From NCBI GenBank assembly GCA_033675265.1, contig JAUJYZ010001261.1, positions 233,501 to 297,500 of the forward strand: a stretch of 64,000 bases of DNA, read 5' to 3'. Below are positions 1 through 12,390 of the stretch, one piece after another (positions within the stretch are counted from its first letter, which is position 1; each line of letters begins with the position of its first letter). Position numbers and translations under genes: made by a program. Below the pieces are notes generated by a model. It was given only the letters and a program-made list of their open reading frames with translations. It ran no database searches and was not told the DNA's origin. The DNA comes from Actinostola sp. cb2023. Its lineage: Eukaryota > Cnidaria > Anthozoa > Actiniaria > Actinostolidae.

Positions 1-44
1 CTACATGGCTAATATCTGTTTCACGGTTAAGTGCCATCACTCTA
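1..44. repeat. Right end of a TAGAGTGC-type short inverted-repeat element
   Basis: The window opens inside a short element. Bases 20-44 (ttcacggttaagtgc, then cactcta) closely match the right end of the complete element at 967-1092. The left part lies outside the window. Confidence 0.55.
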
Positions 45-242
45 TTACAATCAGATATAGGTATTATTATTATTATTCATCCAACCTGTATTAAGCGGTA
101 AACCTGTACATGTACATGTAATTGTTCAAGTTCAAGTTTATGATTTATCGAAAAGTCAGTTGGCTGTTCCCAGAGCCGGTGACAGTATAATACAGGTTTG
201 ACTGATAAATAATGAAACACAATATTATAAAAATGATAAATA
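45..242. other. Non-coding 3' flank of the Kolobok-type gene
   Basis: This holds a short ATT microsatellite (about 62-80) and an imperfect inverted pair (cctgtatta near 84, taatacagg near 190), probably the remnant of another palindromic short element. No coding sequence is visible. Confidence 0.4.
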
Positions 243-3200
243 TCATTTGTTATAATGTTGTGTTTCATAATCTTGTTGAACTGCATTTATAAATCTTGAT
301 ACATGATTGGCAATGACATCCTGTTTGTCTGGTTTTGGTAATCTTGATGTGAGTGGTGGTGGGAAGGAATCTTTATTTGGCTTAGCAATAATGCCCTGGT
401 CGACCCTCTGCATTGTTTTAGCTCTTAGCACACTAACATAATCTAGAAGAAACCAGACAAATTAAAAAGGGCTAACTAGTATCATAACTGTGTGCATTTG
501 TTTTATACTTACTGTAAGTACAGTCCTCCAAGATTGGGCTCACTGTCATTGCTCCATTTTTGTACTTGGGCTGTGACAAATTATACTTTGGTTGGCCCTC
601 TTTAGTAAAGCTTTGACCTCTGTCACAATTCTCTTTAAAGTGCAGTGCTGCTTGTTTCAGCCTATATGAATAGACAGTTTATGAATTATTTACATACTAG
701 ATTACTAGTACTTATGCCAAAAACTTATGTAATACCTGCAGTACATTCCTTGATATGAAAATGCAGTCATTTTTGGTGCAAAATGATTGAGCACAGCATG
801 GTATGCTTCAAGACTGGATGTTTGGTGATAAGTTGACATTTTTCTTATGTCTTTTAACAGCATTGGTTTATTAAGTATATCCAATAGGTTAATGTAGGCC
901 TTGGTATCTGTACAATATAGGTGCAAACATTAGATTAGAGTAAAATAACTTTATAATGTACCATGATAGAGTGCAAATATTATATCCATGAAATAGTTAA
1001 ATAGCACAAAATGCTTTGTTTTCTATTTAATTAGTGCTGTTTAGCACTTAAATTAGTTAATACTGTTTCATGGATTAAGTGCGAGCACTCTACTTATTTT
1101 TTCAATGTATCCTCACGGCTGTCATAAATGACACATTTTATTAGTAGTATTTACAATATGAGTGGCAATGTTGTATCTTATTTTCGGCTCGAGATTGTAA
1201 ATAAGATACAACATTGTCACGAATGTTGTAAATTACTTATGATATTGTTTAATCATTGTTTGAACCAGGTAGGCGTTTCAACCAGAATTGTCAGTAGTCG
1301 ATATCTGATTGAGATGAAAAGAATATAATAACTGTTCTTTTAGCATTCAATTCTCATTCCGATTGCTTGACCGCACTGAACAATGAAAGCAGTTTCGTAT
1401 TATAGCTTAGTTAAGAGTCGATTGTTTAATAAATGTTTTATTCCTTTTCATACTTTTGAATAGAGTTGATTGCTCATTGAGACATATACAAACAACAAAT
1501 ACGGCAAATATGTATATGAATGCTTTTTCATTTAGAATACATTTACACTTTTGTTTGGTTTTCAAAGGGGTTTTTAATTGTGAATGAAATGCAAACGGAG
1601 ATTTGATTCTTTTCAATCAAATCAAGAACAGTCTCACAGGAAGTCCGTAAAGCTAAGACGGGCACTTGAGACGATGACTGGCAATTTTCGTAAACTGCCA
1701 AAAGTGCATCACAAGAGAGTCAGTTGTTGAGGGAATGTGCCTAAACTAGCACAACGTGGAGTGTAAAGATTTTTGAAGCCCTGGCAGATGTCTCGTAAAA
1801 ACAAGGTAGCAAGGAAAGAGTCTATTGACTTGTCTTTTTACACATAAATTCCATATGAAGTTCTTCGACTAACATTACTTTACCCTCTTCTAACTCGAGG
1901 TTCTTGAAAATAATAATGTAGCAAGTAACACAATATTTAGCCAGAACTGTGCTATCATCTTTAATTTGAAGTAATCTCGTGTCTTTCAAAGTTAACGTTT
2001 GTTATAATTTATTTGAGATTGTGAAAGTATTGCCGCACAAGCTCGCACAGAGCTAGAAATCCAATGATGGTATCATTAGTAAGTAAGTTAAAACTGTGAA
2101 GGTGCTAAGCTCCAATAGAGGAAGGGAGTTACATTAAAGAAACTGCGGAACAAAATCTAACGAGTATTTTTATTAGTTATTTTAGTAGTTTTAGGATAAT
2201 GTATTGTTCCTCTCATATAATGCATTGATCGATACAGAATACTTATAGATCGAGCTTATTAGTATTCTGTATCTGATACAGAATACTAATAAGGTCTATT
2301 AGTATTCTGTATCAGATACAGAATACTTTATTAGCTTTTTTTTATTATTTAATTTATTTAATAAGCTTTATTACTATTCTGTATCATACTTGTATGGGAG
2401 TTACAAGGTAGCCACGTAACCAGAATGCTGAGCACAGATTGGACAGCTGCCTAATGAATTATTAATGAATATTATAATTATATATACTTACTTGGATCAA
2501 ACCATTTCCTTCGTTTTTCATTTCTGGGCAATGATGCGTGAACACATCTTGGGAATAGAAGATCTTCATGATTATCATGCCCATTTGCTATGTGATTACC
2601 TATAGATAACCATTTAGCCACTTTTAGTTCAGGCTGGTCAGTTGGAGTTGAGCTTGCACACCAGTACATATGGTTAACTACACTTTGTTTCCATTCACCA
2701 ACCAAACTGCAATCTTTTTCTTTTGCCAACTTAGCAATTTTTTTTGACATTCCTACTTAAAGCAAATAAATAATTAATAAGATCTAGATAATTTTAAATC
2801 ATTCAAATAGAGTGCACACCCTAAATCTGAGTAACATGATAAAATATGGTGCAGAATAATTAACACTTTCCCTACCTTTTACAACATGCCACGAGTCATA
2901 TTCATGATCTGTGTTTGGCATATGTTCTCTTGCATATTTTTGAATCTGTGGGTGTCTGTCAGTTACCAAAGTTTTAATGTTGATGTCTTTAGATTTCAAA
3001 TCAGTTACGGCTCGCACAAATCCTTCTTTTTCCATAGCATTGGCACTGCTGACCTCATTACCCTAAATAGGTTTGCATAAAAATATAAACTAACAAGTTT
3101 TACAATTAAAATTTGTTCATTGCCTTGATTTTTAAGGAAACTTTCAGTATACCAAACTGACATATACCTGTCAGTATATGTAAATTTGTAAATATAAATA

Positions 3201-4870
3201 TAATGTAAATAATAGCCTGAAACAAATCACCACTTTACATGTAGTAATACTAAAGAAGTACTTATTAGAGACAAAACAGAATTTCTATTGTCTATATTTA
3301 CTTAGTACCATTAATAATATTGGTATAGTTTCAGGCTATTATTGTTTGCATATAATGTACATGTATGCAATTATAATTACAAATGTACCTGAACTAGCTC
3401 ATTGATAATAACTTTGGAAGTCTGTAAATCCATGAGGCAATATGACCCAAATTTTGCTGAGTGGCCAGGACTGTCTGCGCGTCCATCTCCTGCTACTTCA
3501 ATGGATGGATGTGGTGTGATATAATTTCCTGAAGTAACTTGCCCCTTTCATTTTCCCAAATCTTATTAACTGCTGGAAACATGTACTGTGACTGATGATT
3601 CATAAAAGTTCTATATGTGATACAGGGGACATTCATATGCTTCAACATCCTTAAAACCTTGCTTGGAGAGGAACCAGAGTACAATATTCCTGTTGATAAG
3701 TTAATATTTCCTGCTGGAGCATCTTTCAAGTATGGCTGTGAAGTCCATGACCTACTGTAACTACAGCTTTTACATTGCTGGAAAACTTTAATAAGGGTGC
3801 CAACTTCAGTTCTAACATACTTAGTACATTCACTGCAGCAGATTGGGCAAACAGAAAATAGCTCAAGCAGACATGATTCGTACACCAAGAACACCTGTTG
3901 GTTGTTGATGGCCTTGTTGGAATTATTATCCCTGCAAAGTGAGAAAAAAGTACATAAAACAAATTGTATATTTATTAGAGGAAGGTTGGCAAATAAATCC
4001 AAACATTACTTTACAGCTGTGTTATCTTCGTCCTCTGAAATGTATTCGGGAATGTAGTCTTCATCCATAGGGTCTTCATCACAATATGGTAATTCTTCGT
4101 TGTCCACTAGTGTATCAGTGGATTCGGCTATAGTCAAGTTGCATTGAATTCCAATTGAAACTTTTTCGCATTGTTTAGTTGTCACTTGAATACCTGTAAG
4201 TACGATATTTTCCGATTGTTATCAATATATATTGTTATTATTGTTATAATTTAGATTAAACTAGCTACCTTTAGTCTTACATCCGATCTTTATGAGAGTC
4301 TGTACAGATCTACTACACGTAGTGATTCCAGTGTTTACATTTTGTTGTTCAATATTTTGATCAGTATTTGAGGTTTCCCTGTCGCTGTATTCGGGTAAAT
4401 ACATTATCTATGTTTCATAAAGAGATTTGTGTAAGATACAATTATCACCGAGTTGTTAAATCATTTCATAAAGGACATACAATAACAGCGAATGAACTGA
4501 TAACGTACGTACCCTTGCTGCTTCGCGTTTTCGATAAGCTGGCGAGATGACGATGGCGTGTATTGTAGGTCTTGTAGCTTTCTTTTCTTTTCTTGTGGAC
4601 ATTGAAATATTGTTGGCACTGCATTTTGTTGCAACTGGGACGATAGGTTATTCCTATCGAAGATGATAATCTCGTTTGAGAAGAGAATTCGTCGTCCTTG
4701 AAGTGTACCGAGCATAGTTTGCTCGTCGTAGTGGCTTTGAAGTCCGCATGTTTTGTTTGCACAGCCTTTTCCCACTGCTTAGAAATATGTTTATCTTTCG
4801 GCCAGGAAAATAAACTGACCCCATCTTTGCGTGTGTTGCTGCAGTGTCCTGCCACACACCGAGTTGGCAT
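243..4870 (-). CDS. THAP-domain Kolobok-type DDE transposase, 8 exons
   Basis: Eight minus-strand exons can be joined through GT..AG introns: 4870-4513, 4193-4015, 3931-3389, 3062-2876, 2752-2492, 907-736, 661-513 and 442-243, about 680 codons. Exon 1 begins with an ATG and encodes a THAP zinc-binding domain (C-x4-C near the start, then C-x2-H in CSVHF, with the usual AVPTIF-like tail missing). Exon 3 has a Cys cluster (CPICCSEC) and the motif GDGRADSPG. Exon 4 has TDRHPQI and YDSWHVVK, and exon 6 has QTSSLEAYHAVL. These match the order of acidic residues in Kolobok-like transposases. One base-level frame break lies near 3500-3510 (HHIHP reading into a stop just before the GDGR motif); otherwise the gene is open. 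It could be a recently active element or a domesticated copy. Element ends with TTAA were not found. Confidence 0.8.
967..1092. repeat. Complete 126-bp MITE, TIR TAGAGTGC
   Basis: The left end tagagtgcaaatattat and the right end gcgagcactcta are inverted copies, with a palindromic core (tagcac...gtgctgtttagcac). It lies in an intron of the THAP gene. The outer TA could be the duplicated target, as for Tc1/mariner-type MITEs. Confidence 0.7.
1147..2455. repeat. 1.3-kb dispersed repeat, copy 1 (second copy at 16095-17445)
   Basis: It aligns along its whole length with 16095-17445. The head is a hairpin in which a segment with gcaatgttgtatcttattt is followed by its reverse complement. The tail (2231-2335) is a run of palindromic units, attagtattctgtatc / gatacagaatactaat. 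Copy 1 lacks about 90 bp that copy 2 has just before gtatgggagttacaagg. No long ORF or recognised domain is present, so it is probably a non-autonomous element. Here it lies in the large intron of the THAP gene. Confidence 0.75.
3182..3375. repeat. Palindromic short element in an intron of the THAP gene
   Basis: Inverted arms aataatagcctgaaac (about 3207-3222) and gtttcaggctattatt (about 3327-3342) flank an AT-rich core. The outer ends are not resolved. Confidence 0.5.
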
Positions 4871-5064
4871 TTTGCTTTTACTGACTGAAAATTACTAAAT
4901 ATATAGATTCAATTTGCAACAACACGAGAAATTGAAAAGTCTGAAAAGTGCCGGCGCCGGAAGATGTTCTCTCAATGACGTCACTTCCGGAATGTTGTGC
5001 GATTTGGCGTGATACATCGTAGTCGTGTTTAATATTATTTTTTTGAACGATTTTAAAGCGTTTT
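4871..5064. other. Upstream region of the THAP gene
   Basis: Non-coding. A GC-richer patch (4950-4995) contains a TGACGTCA site and two inverted CCGGAA boxes, a plausible promoter for the minus-strand THAP gene. This is inference only. Confidence 0.3.
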
Positions 5065-5993
5065 TGTAGCTACTGCCTTCTGGGAAGGCATAGCTACTAT
5101 GAGTGTGTAAGTCCGTAAGTAAGTGTCCAAATTTTCGGGTTGACTCGGATTCCGTTCGGAAAATCCGATTGGAGTGAGTCGAGCTAGAGCGAAGATGAGT
5201 GAAGACTAGAAAACCTTTTCACGATGATACAAGATGTATTTTTGTTCTATTCTCATCTCGACCGGCGTTGGGTTCGACTACATTTTGTTGATTTTGTCAA
5301 CTCGCGTCAATAAGCGACTTCTTATCGATTGCAACCAACGTCCAAGCTACGTTCTTCCATGTGCTCGATGATGTTTACGTTTAAAACGAGTGAGGTATAA
5401 GTAAGAGTCTAGTCTCTATTTGCAATGATTTTGTGCTTTTCTGCATCAGTAATCAAGCACAGCTTTCAGCTGATGTGTCCAGTGTTTTCTCGTAAATAAT
5501 TGTTCAGGTTTTTTGACAGTCTTTATATAATTTCCACCAGGCAAACGCCGAACCAAGGTGGTTGTTCAGTTCAGTGACGATTACGTACTTGTTTAGCACA
5601 GTATTAGAACAGGCATTGCTATTACAATTAGTTACAGTTCTATTATATATGTTCTCTCAAATAAATGATTGTTACGATTACCAAATGTTCTTGTTGATTA
5701 AATAACAGTTATTTTCGTAGTTATTCTCTTCGTGTATATCAAGGGAGCTGTGCCAGACTGTTGTTTGTTGTCGATTTCCGTTCATATCGTATACTGAAAG
5801 TACTTGTGTAAAACTTGTGAACACTTGAAATCTCACTCTTAGCTTTGATTCAAACGTTTGTTTTTATTTTTGTTATTTCTTTTCTTCATAATTTCTTTCC
5901 TTCATTTCTCTCTTTTTATCTATTTTTTTCTCTTGATTATTTCTTAACTCATTGTCTATTCGTTTTATTACTGGCTTTACAGCAGTAGCTACA
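5065..5993. mobile_element. Non-autonomous 0.93-kb TIR element
   Basis: The two ends are an exact 12-bp inverted pair, tgtagctactgc at 5065-5076 and gcagtagctaca at 5982-5993. The interior has no convincing ORF. Target duplication is not clear. Confidence 0.55.
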
Positions 5994-6081
5994 TGCAGTC
6001 CTAGACTGCCTATTTTTCGAGAAATATCAACATAAAATTGTTTGGTGGGTTATATTATATCAGATAAACGAAAGTAGCCTG

Positions 6082-6540
6082 CTACCATTTCACACAACCT
6101 TTAACATTCGAGGCAACTAACAATTCATCATTCCTAGGATTAAAGACACGTGACAGCTCATCATCTTGTACATTTGAATCTGCATTAGAATGATCTAATT
6201 CATCATAAGCTGTGGCCTTATCAAAAACCCTTAATTTACTTGCTAGATTTCTCCTTCCATCTTTAGAGCCAAACTCTATGTCTCGACTGGCACATTCCAA
6301 TCTTAGCTGTTCTAACTCTAACTCCTCATATGGCACTTCCATTTCCGATTCAAAACCACTAAAACTAATACCCAGGTACGATTTACAACTAGTAGTCTTC
6401 GGAATCTGGTGAACACTCGACAAAATTATCCCACTTCTGACACCAAAATATGTGACGCTTTCACTGCCCGTTCCCTTCCAGTGCCCTCCCTTCCTCCCGA
6501 GACTACTAATTACAAATACAAGCCATACGACTGACAGCAT
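6082..6540 (-). pseudogene. Gag-like ORF with SAP-type motif, LTR element remnant
   Basis: A 152-codon ORF starts at an ATG 15 bases downstream (minus sense) of a putative primer-binding site. Residues about 70-105 (PYEELELEQLRLECASR then a K-rich LASKLRVFD) look like a SAP helix-extended-helix motif. The N-terminus is hydrophobic (LSVVWLVFVISSL). No protease or reverse transcriptase follows before 5993, so the element is truncated or rearranged. The function is unknown; the gag role is inferred only from the adjoining LTR. Confidence 0.4.
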
Positions 6541-6572
6541 TTTTTACTCTCCAAAAGGAACTAACGATACCA

Positions 6573-7015
6573 TGGAAAACTAATAGTGATATAAATGTAA
6601 CTCTACAGAATACTACTTAAATGAAATACTTAACAAAAGTCCAAGTACAGTGTTCAATGTTCGATGTTCAGTGTTGCGTCGATCTTTCTCAGTTGTCCTT
6701 CGTCTTTCTTGTCCTTCGTCTTTCTTGTCCTTCGTCTTTCTTGTCCTTCGTCTTTCTTGTCCTTCGTCTTTCTGGTGCTTTCCAACTGTCCAACTGCTCT
6801 TTCCAACTGCTGCGGCTCCACTACAAGTAACGTTCTTCTTCTTTAAACCTTCGGAATTTACCCGTATCTCTGTATCAAGATGCTGAAGAGGTTTCTTAGG
6901 TTTTCTTATCTTCCCGTACACACTCCAACTGAACTCTACTGATTTGACACTCCCTATGACCGCGTCCTTTCTTTATATATCATAGCTTGTGATGTAACTC
7001 TTTTGTTCTGATACA
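6573..7015 (-). mobile_element. Probable solo or 5' LTR (443 bp), minus orientation
   Basis: On the minus strand it begins TGTATCAGAACAAAAG, has TATATAAA about 45 bases in, and ends in CA at 6573. It is followed directly by TGGTATCGTTAGTTCC (6557-6572), which resembles an initiator-tRNA primer site. It carries about five copies of a 16-bp tandem unit (ttgtccttcgtctttc, 6707-6772). No second LTR was found. Confidence 0.5.
6704..6773. repeat. 16-bp tandem repeat, about 4-5 copies
   Basis: The unit ttgtccttcgtctttc is repeated nearly without change inside the probable LTR. The peptides predicted across it in several frames are artefacts of the repeat. Confidence 0.85.
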
Positions 7016-7739
7016 ATGTACTAAATGCTTAATGTCCCTCTTGGGATTACTTACTTATTTAATTACTGTTCAAGTATTTTGCTGTCTCAAGGGGCGTAAT
7101 TATTTCGTCACAGCGATATCGTCAGTAAAAAAACCCAAGAGAACAGACCATGCACGAGTGGCCATGACGATGGGGATATCTATGCTTTGCAGTGAAAATA
7201 GTGGTCTATCTCAAAGATCAATTTCAAGGCAATTGGGCATTAACAGAAGGAGAATCGCGGCTAGTCTGCAACACAGAGGCAACGCATTGCAAAAATTGTC
7301 ATCCTGGACAGAAGTGCAAAGAAAGACACGCAGCGATGCAATACCAGAACCAGAACGAAGGACTGCGCACGATTTTTGGGCAAGTCCTGGCATATCTCGT
7401 CCTACCGGGAATAAAAAGGACATTGCACGAAAAAGAGTAGGGCCAAACAACTATCTTGAGCAGGAAAAACAAATTCTGGAATAAACACAGACAGAAGTTT
7501 ATCTTGACTTCAAGAGCAAATACCCTGAGATTGACATGAGCCAGATATATTTTGAGGGATGTAAACCCTTCTTTGTGGTACCTACAAGAGTACAAGACAG
7601 GAACTCGTGTTGCTGTAGAAGTCATGTTGAAATTCAAATGGTATTCAAATCCTGTATGGATTTTAGAAGAAATATTTTATTAAATTCAACAGAAGAAAGG
7701 AACATTGAAATATTTGAACATATATATTCTTCCTAGGGT

Positions 7740-9195
7740 TAAATTGAACAAGCCTACAATGATATTTCGGCCCGTTATGGCGATTATTAAAAGTGCAGAC
7801 CTGTTTGGGGAAGGGGGGATGTGAAAATTGTCTGCACTGATCACGTGGTGTAGTTACATTGGTCAGCGGTTTAGGATTGTTTTCTTGTGTTACTGTTCTA
7901 TTGATTCTTTAGAGGCAATTTCTCTTGCATGATTCGTTTCCCTTTCCTTTTGATACTGAATGAAACTTGTGAAAACGCATCATATTGGAATACGTTTGCG
8001 AATGTGTTCACCGTTCGGCGTGGCACGTTGAAAATAAATTAACGACGCCTTCAATTTGATCGTAAAGATATGTGCTGTTTCGGACCAATCAGAGAGAGCC
8101 GTTCTCACGGTAATTTGCATTCCGCAGTTTTGTTTCGCAACGTGATATTAAAGAAAGCCGCATATGATTGGATGTGATCCAAAACTATGACAGCTCAATT
8201 GACTGGCACGGCAAATATACCACAAAGAAGGGTTTACTCCAGGGCGGTGGTTTACTCCCTTACTCATAGCGAACACATTTTTTTGCTTTTTATACGCCTC
8301 TGCTCTATTTCGATTTTCTCTTCTGTGAGCTGTTCTATTTAGGAAGGAGGTATAAATTCGAGTTACGCGCTTCGAGTTGCGCTTTTCGAGTTACGCGCTT
8401 GGACACACCCATCAGTTTTGCTGAGACAACGCTCTGTGCGTAAATCGAGTTACGTAACTCAAACCTTTATTTTGGAGTTACGCGCTATTCCGTAACATGA
8501 TTCTAAAAGTCGACAAATACTTTTTCGAGTTTCAGTTTTCAAATTGTTATGGGAATTCTGAAATGGATTTTTTTTGTCGTTCGACTGCCACAGTTCCATA
8601 TTGCAGGCATGTACTAGTAGCTACATATAGGCAATAGTCTTAAATCTTGATTGCTTCCTCTTCATGCATTCATACTACTTCTATATTCACCTACTATACT
8701 CTTCTGCCATCAAGTTTTTCCTCTTCGTTCCATGGAGGCTGATTAAGGGCCTGTATTGCTTAATTTTCTCCCTCTAAGCAATTCTGATTTGTCATTCGCG
8801 TTAATTTCTTCTTCGGATTCATTTTTAAGTTACATACATACTTTACTTTATTGTATCTCCCAAACTTCGATGCGCCTTTATTTCATTTGATACTGAGTAA
8901 AAGTGTAACGTCAACTTTTAGGATCGAATTATGGAATTAGCGCGTAACTAGATGTCGAGTTCGAGTTACGTAATTCGATTTTGATTTCAACAATGTTTGT
9001 CATCGAGTTACGCACAGATCAAAGTGGGCGTTGTCTCAGCAAAACGGATGGGTGTGTCCGAGCGCGTAACTCGAAAAGCGCGTAACTCGAAGCGCGTAAC
9101 TCGAAGCGCGTAACTCGAAAACGAAAACCTGGTTCGAATAGCCCTAGTTACGGTAGGGGAAGGAAAGAAAGTGAGAGGCTCTCCGCTTTCGTTTT
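7740..9195. other. Insertion splitting the 7-10.6 kb transposase
   Basis: No coding sequence is visible. The first half has an isolated copy, in inverse orientation, of a 20-base stretch of the transposase (8218-8237 against 7561-7580). The second half is the foldback element at 8352-9117. Confidence 0.45.
8352..9117. mobile_element. Foldback element with ~110-bp TIRs rich in CGAGTTACGCGC
   Basis: Left arm 8352-8462 and right arm about 9000-9117 are imperfect inverted copies. Both contain repeated cgagttacgcgc units and the shared block gtgtgtcc...gttttgctgagacaacg. The central 540 bp has no ORF. Confidence 0.7.
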
Positions 9196-10653
9196 TCTTT
9201 ATTTTCTCTGTTTCACAGGTTTATTGCTAATTATAACGAGGATGCTTTTATTTAGATAGAGTGGCAACGCTTCGAATATATTGAGGTGAGAGATAGCAGG
9301 AGACTTCAAGTAATAACTAAAGAAACATCTCCAGGTGAACTGTTTGAATATTTCTTCAAACTTCTTGTGAAATTTCATTCTCATCAATTTCGCGCTGCAT
9401 GGCAAAATCAGAAGATGAAAGCAATCGTTGAGAATCTTCCTCAAAATCAAGTGGTCTCTATTCACGACTACTCAGAAAATTACACCTGCCAACACCAGGA
9501 CGAAATATAATCCTTGTATTTTGATCAGACACAGGTATCAATACATGTTACGGTATTACACCGACATGCCATCCTTGCAATAGATGGGGAGCAAAGCACA
9601 GAGGACAATCCACTCATTGTAACCGAACACATTTTTATCATATCTCCTGACGTAAAACACGACTCCCATTTTGTACACAAATGCAGGCAGGTGGTGTCTG
9701 ATTATCTAAATGATATAGGATGCAATGTAGAAGTGATGAATGAATGGACTGATGGTTGCTCAGTATAAGAGTCGCCACTGTATGGTGATGTCAATCAGTC
9801 AGTCAGTGATTTTCGATTCACAACCATCAGGAATTATTTCGAAACATCACATGCAAAGGGCCCTCAAGATGGTGCTGGTGCTAATCTTAAGCATAAGTGT
9901 GACATGGCCGTCATTAGACGCCAAGTAGTAATCCAAAATGCTAAAGATCTGTACGAATTTGCTGTTGCAAATCTACAAGAGCCGTCGTCAAATCGCTACC
10001 AGTCACACAATGTTAAGTTAAAACGGCGTGTCTTTTCATATGTGGAAGAAGTGAACAGGAACAGGCGGGACCATCAGTATAAAGAGGTCAGGGGAAACAG
10101 AGAAATACATAGTATTTGGAGTAGCTCCATTGATGGCACGACACTTGAGACCCGAGTGTTATCGTCTTACTGTTGGAGTTGTATAAATGGCCAATATCCA
10201 GATTGCACCAACAAGGATTATGTTGCCCCATGGTTGTCTGTACCAATTACAGCTGAACAATCATCAGGAGAAAGGATCACCAGATCAGCCTTTTTATTAC
10301 AGAATTCGCGCGTGGTCGATTTAGTGTCACGTCATTCTACTGTAGCTGTGGCAGCTGCAGATAATGGCGAAGACTACTATCTACTCAAAGTCACAGGTGC
10401 CGGGGCAGAGGTATTAAGAAGATCTCTCCGAGATGATTGGAGTCCACAGTATCCAGCAGGCGCGGAAGACCTCAGAGGCAACTTTTACATTTCCAAGGAA
10501 GATCTCATTTACGAGCTTGATGATACAAAGGAAGCTGCAGTTTATACCACAACAGCACGATACATTTGTCAGGAAATGGAAGAGGAAAATGGCCTTCATA
10601 CATTGAACATAAGAGAACATGAAGCAATATTAGACGCACTTGAGGGATTCTAA

Positions 10654-12390
10654 ATGTACAGTCAAACCTGTATTTAAGGTATCAGGGTATCCCAAAAACC
10701 TTCGGTTTTGATTTTTTTTGACAATGAAATCAAATTTTAATTTAAAAATATTATCTATCATCTCCAAAAAACAGAATCTAAAGATATTTTTTTCCTAAAA
10801 AGTTAGAATCAAAAAACGAATTTTGGATTTCATTTGATGCAAAAAGATGTTGACAAGCAAGCTGTCAACAGCACTCACGCAACAGACTTTCCACAATGAT
10901 TCAGATGCGAAGAAATTATCCAAAAATCGTAACTGCTCACTCAAAATATCCTTGAATAACGATGCCAAACCACTCACGGTCAAAGTGCTCGTATTTCCCG
11001 CCAGCAGTAACTTTGTTTTCCTGCCTCGTTGTGTTACGTCGTTACGAACTGTAAGGCGGTCTTCTTATGAATGCCATTCATATGTCATCAGGTATTGGAT
11101 CACATATTTGTGGTGGATTATCGACGCTTGTGTAAACAAAGGCGCCACTTGACTTGAAAAACATAATGGGATTTTTCTCAAAGAGCAAATTGACGAAAAT
11201 ACGGGTTTTATTCGATTCAGCTGAGATTTTTAGGACTTCATCTCTGATTATCATTCCTCAAAATAGTGATTTTTGATATTTTATTGATTTCATCAGTTAT
11301 TATTTTGTTTCCATTCCATGTTCTTTTTAAACTTTGTATATATTATTTTTACACTGATGAAATATAAAAATGATAAAATGGTAAAAAAATGACACAAAAT
11401 GTAAGGTCTATATATACTAGATATATACAATGGTCCTACAATGAGGTTATGTAATGTAAGCTGAAAGAGATAATAGTACAATATAAGCAGAAATAAGTTT
11501 GTTACCACGACTAGTCAGTTTCTCGCTCTCTGATTAGCTTAGAGCCGTTGTAAATAAGAGGACATACCACGCAAAACCATCGCAAATTTGTTAAATTTAT
11601 GAACTATAGTGTTTTCTATTCTTTGATATGAATTCCTGTCATTTATTAAGGCGTAACGTGTGCAGTTGTGCTACATTAAAAGTGGAGTTAATTTGCTCTA
11701 TACATATAAATTGAAAGTCATTTAAGTTATGCGCACTACTATTATAATGAATAGCGACTTCGCAGGTCTTTTTGTTGGTAAGCATAGCTGACTTATGGTT
11801 CCGGAACCTGATTTTGAATTGATTGGAGGTGGAACCTTCATACTGTAAATTGCATTTAGTGCACTCTAAGAGAAAATTATTGCCAAAATACTATGTGAGT
11901 CGTAAAAATACACAGCTGTATCAGATACTTAGTCGACTAATAACCTCTATACATATACACCTAATTGCAATGACATTGTCATGTAGCAATTAGGTGTATA
12001 TATAAACATATATAAGGTAACTAGAAGTAAAATCATTCTCAATCACTTTAACATTTTGGCTGGATTCTGTTAAATCCTCATGTCAGGAAAAATATTTGTT
12101 TCAATATTGAACTAATTTCCAGTTTCCATCTGTTGATCCTCCATTTATGTTGAAAGTGACTGCTTAAAACAATAGAAATACAACGTTGGGACTTATAAAT
12201 GGTGACGGACGTAATAGAAGTGACTGCTTAATAGAGGTCACTTTTACAGTGATTATGTGAAGAAAAATATTATTTTACTCTGATGAAGTGCATCAGTAAA
12301 GTGTTACAGATTTCCTTTCACTCATCATGGCAAATTTGTATCAATAATAATTTTTATTGAAAAAATTAATGCTTTTATTTTTTTGTCATA
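10654..12390. other. Non-coding stretch with one strong hairpin
   Basis: No supportable gene. A perfect-looking hairpin lies at about 11954-12001 (tatacacctaattgc / gcaattaggtgtata). A fragment near 12160-12240 repeats tgactgcttaa, a motif also seen near 28690. Confidence 0.4.

Larger units (their letters stand above)
7082..10653 (+). pseudogene. DDE-type transposase of an unassigned family, broken
   Basis: Coding pieces in one order belong together. 7110-7480 has a helix-turn-helix region (RSISRQLGINRRRIA). 7500-7735 has PFFVVPTRVQDRN then CCCRSHVE. 9286-9510 has HDYSENYTCQHQDEI. 9514-9768 has WTDGCSVQYKS. 9840-10653 has TSHAKGPQDGAGANLKHKCD and a long C-terminal domain. The spaced acidic residues in HDYSENY and WTDGCS fit an RNase-H-fold transposase. 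Similar HDxxENY/SDG proteins are common in cnidarians and fish, but I cannot name the superfamily. It is broken by stops near 7482 and 9507, a frameshift near 9770-9900, and an insertion (about 7740-9195). Confidence 0.6.

Noticed and set aside
6613..6921. Overlapping ORFs with repeated SCPSSFLSFVF or RRTRKTKDKK peptides
   Set aside because: Produced by the 16-bp tandem repeat within the probable LTR.
10847..11152. 101-codon ORF
   Set aside because: No recognisable motif, no splice or promoter context, low-complexity surroundings; not supportable as a gene.
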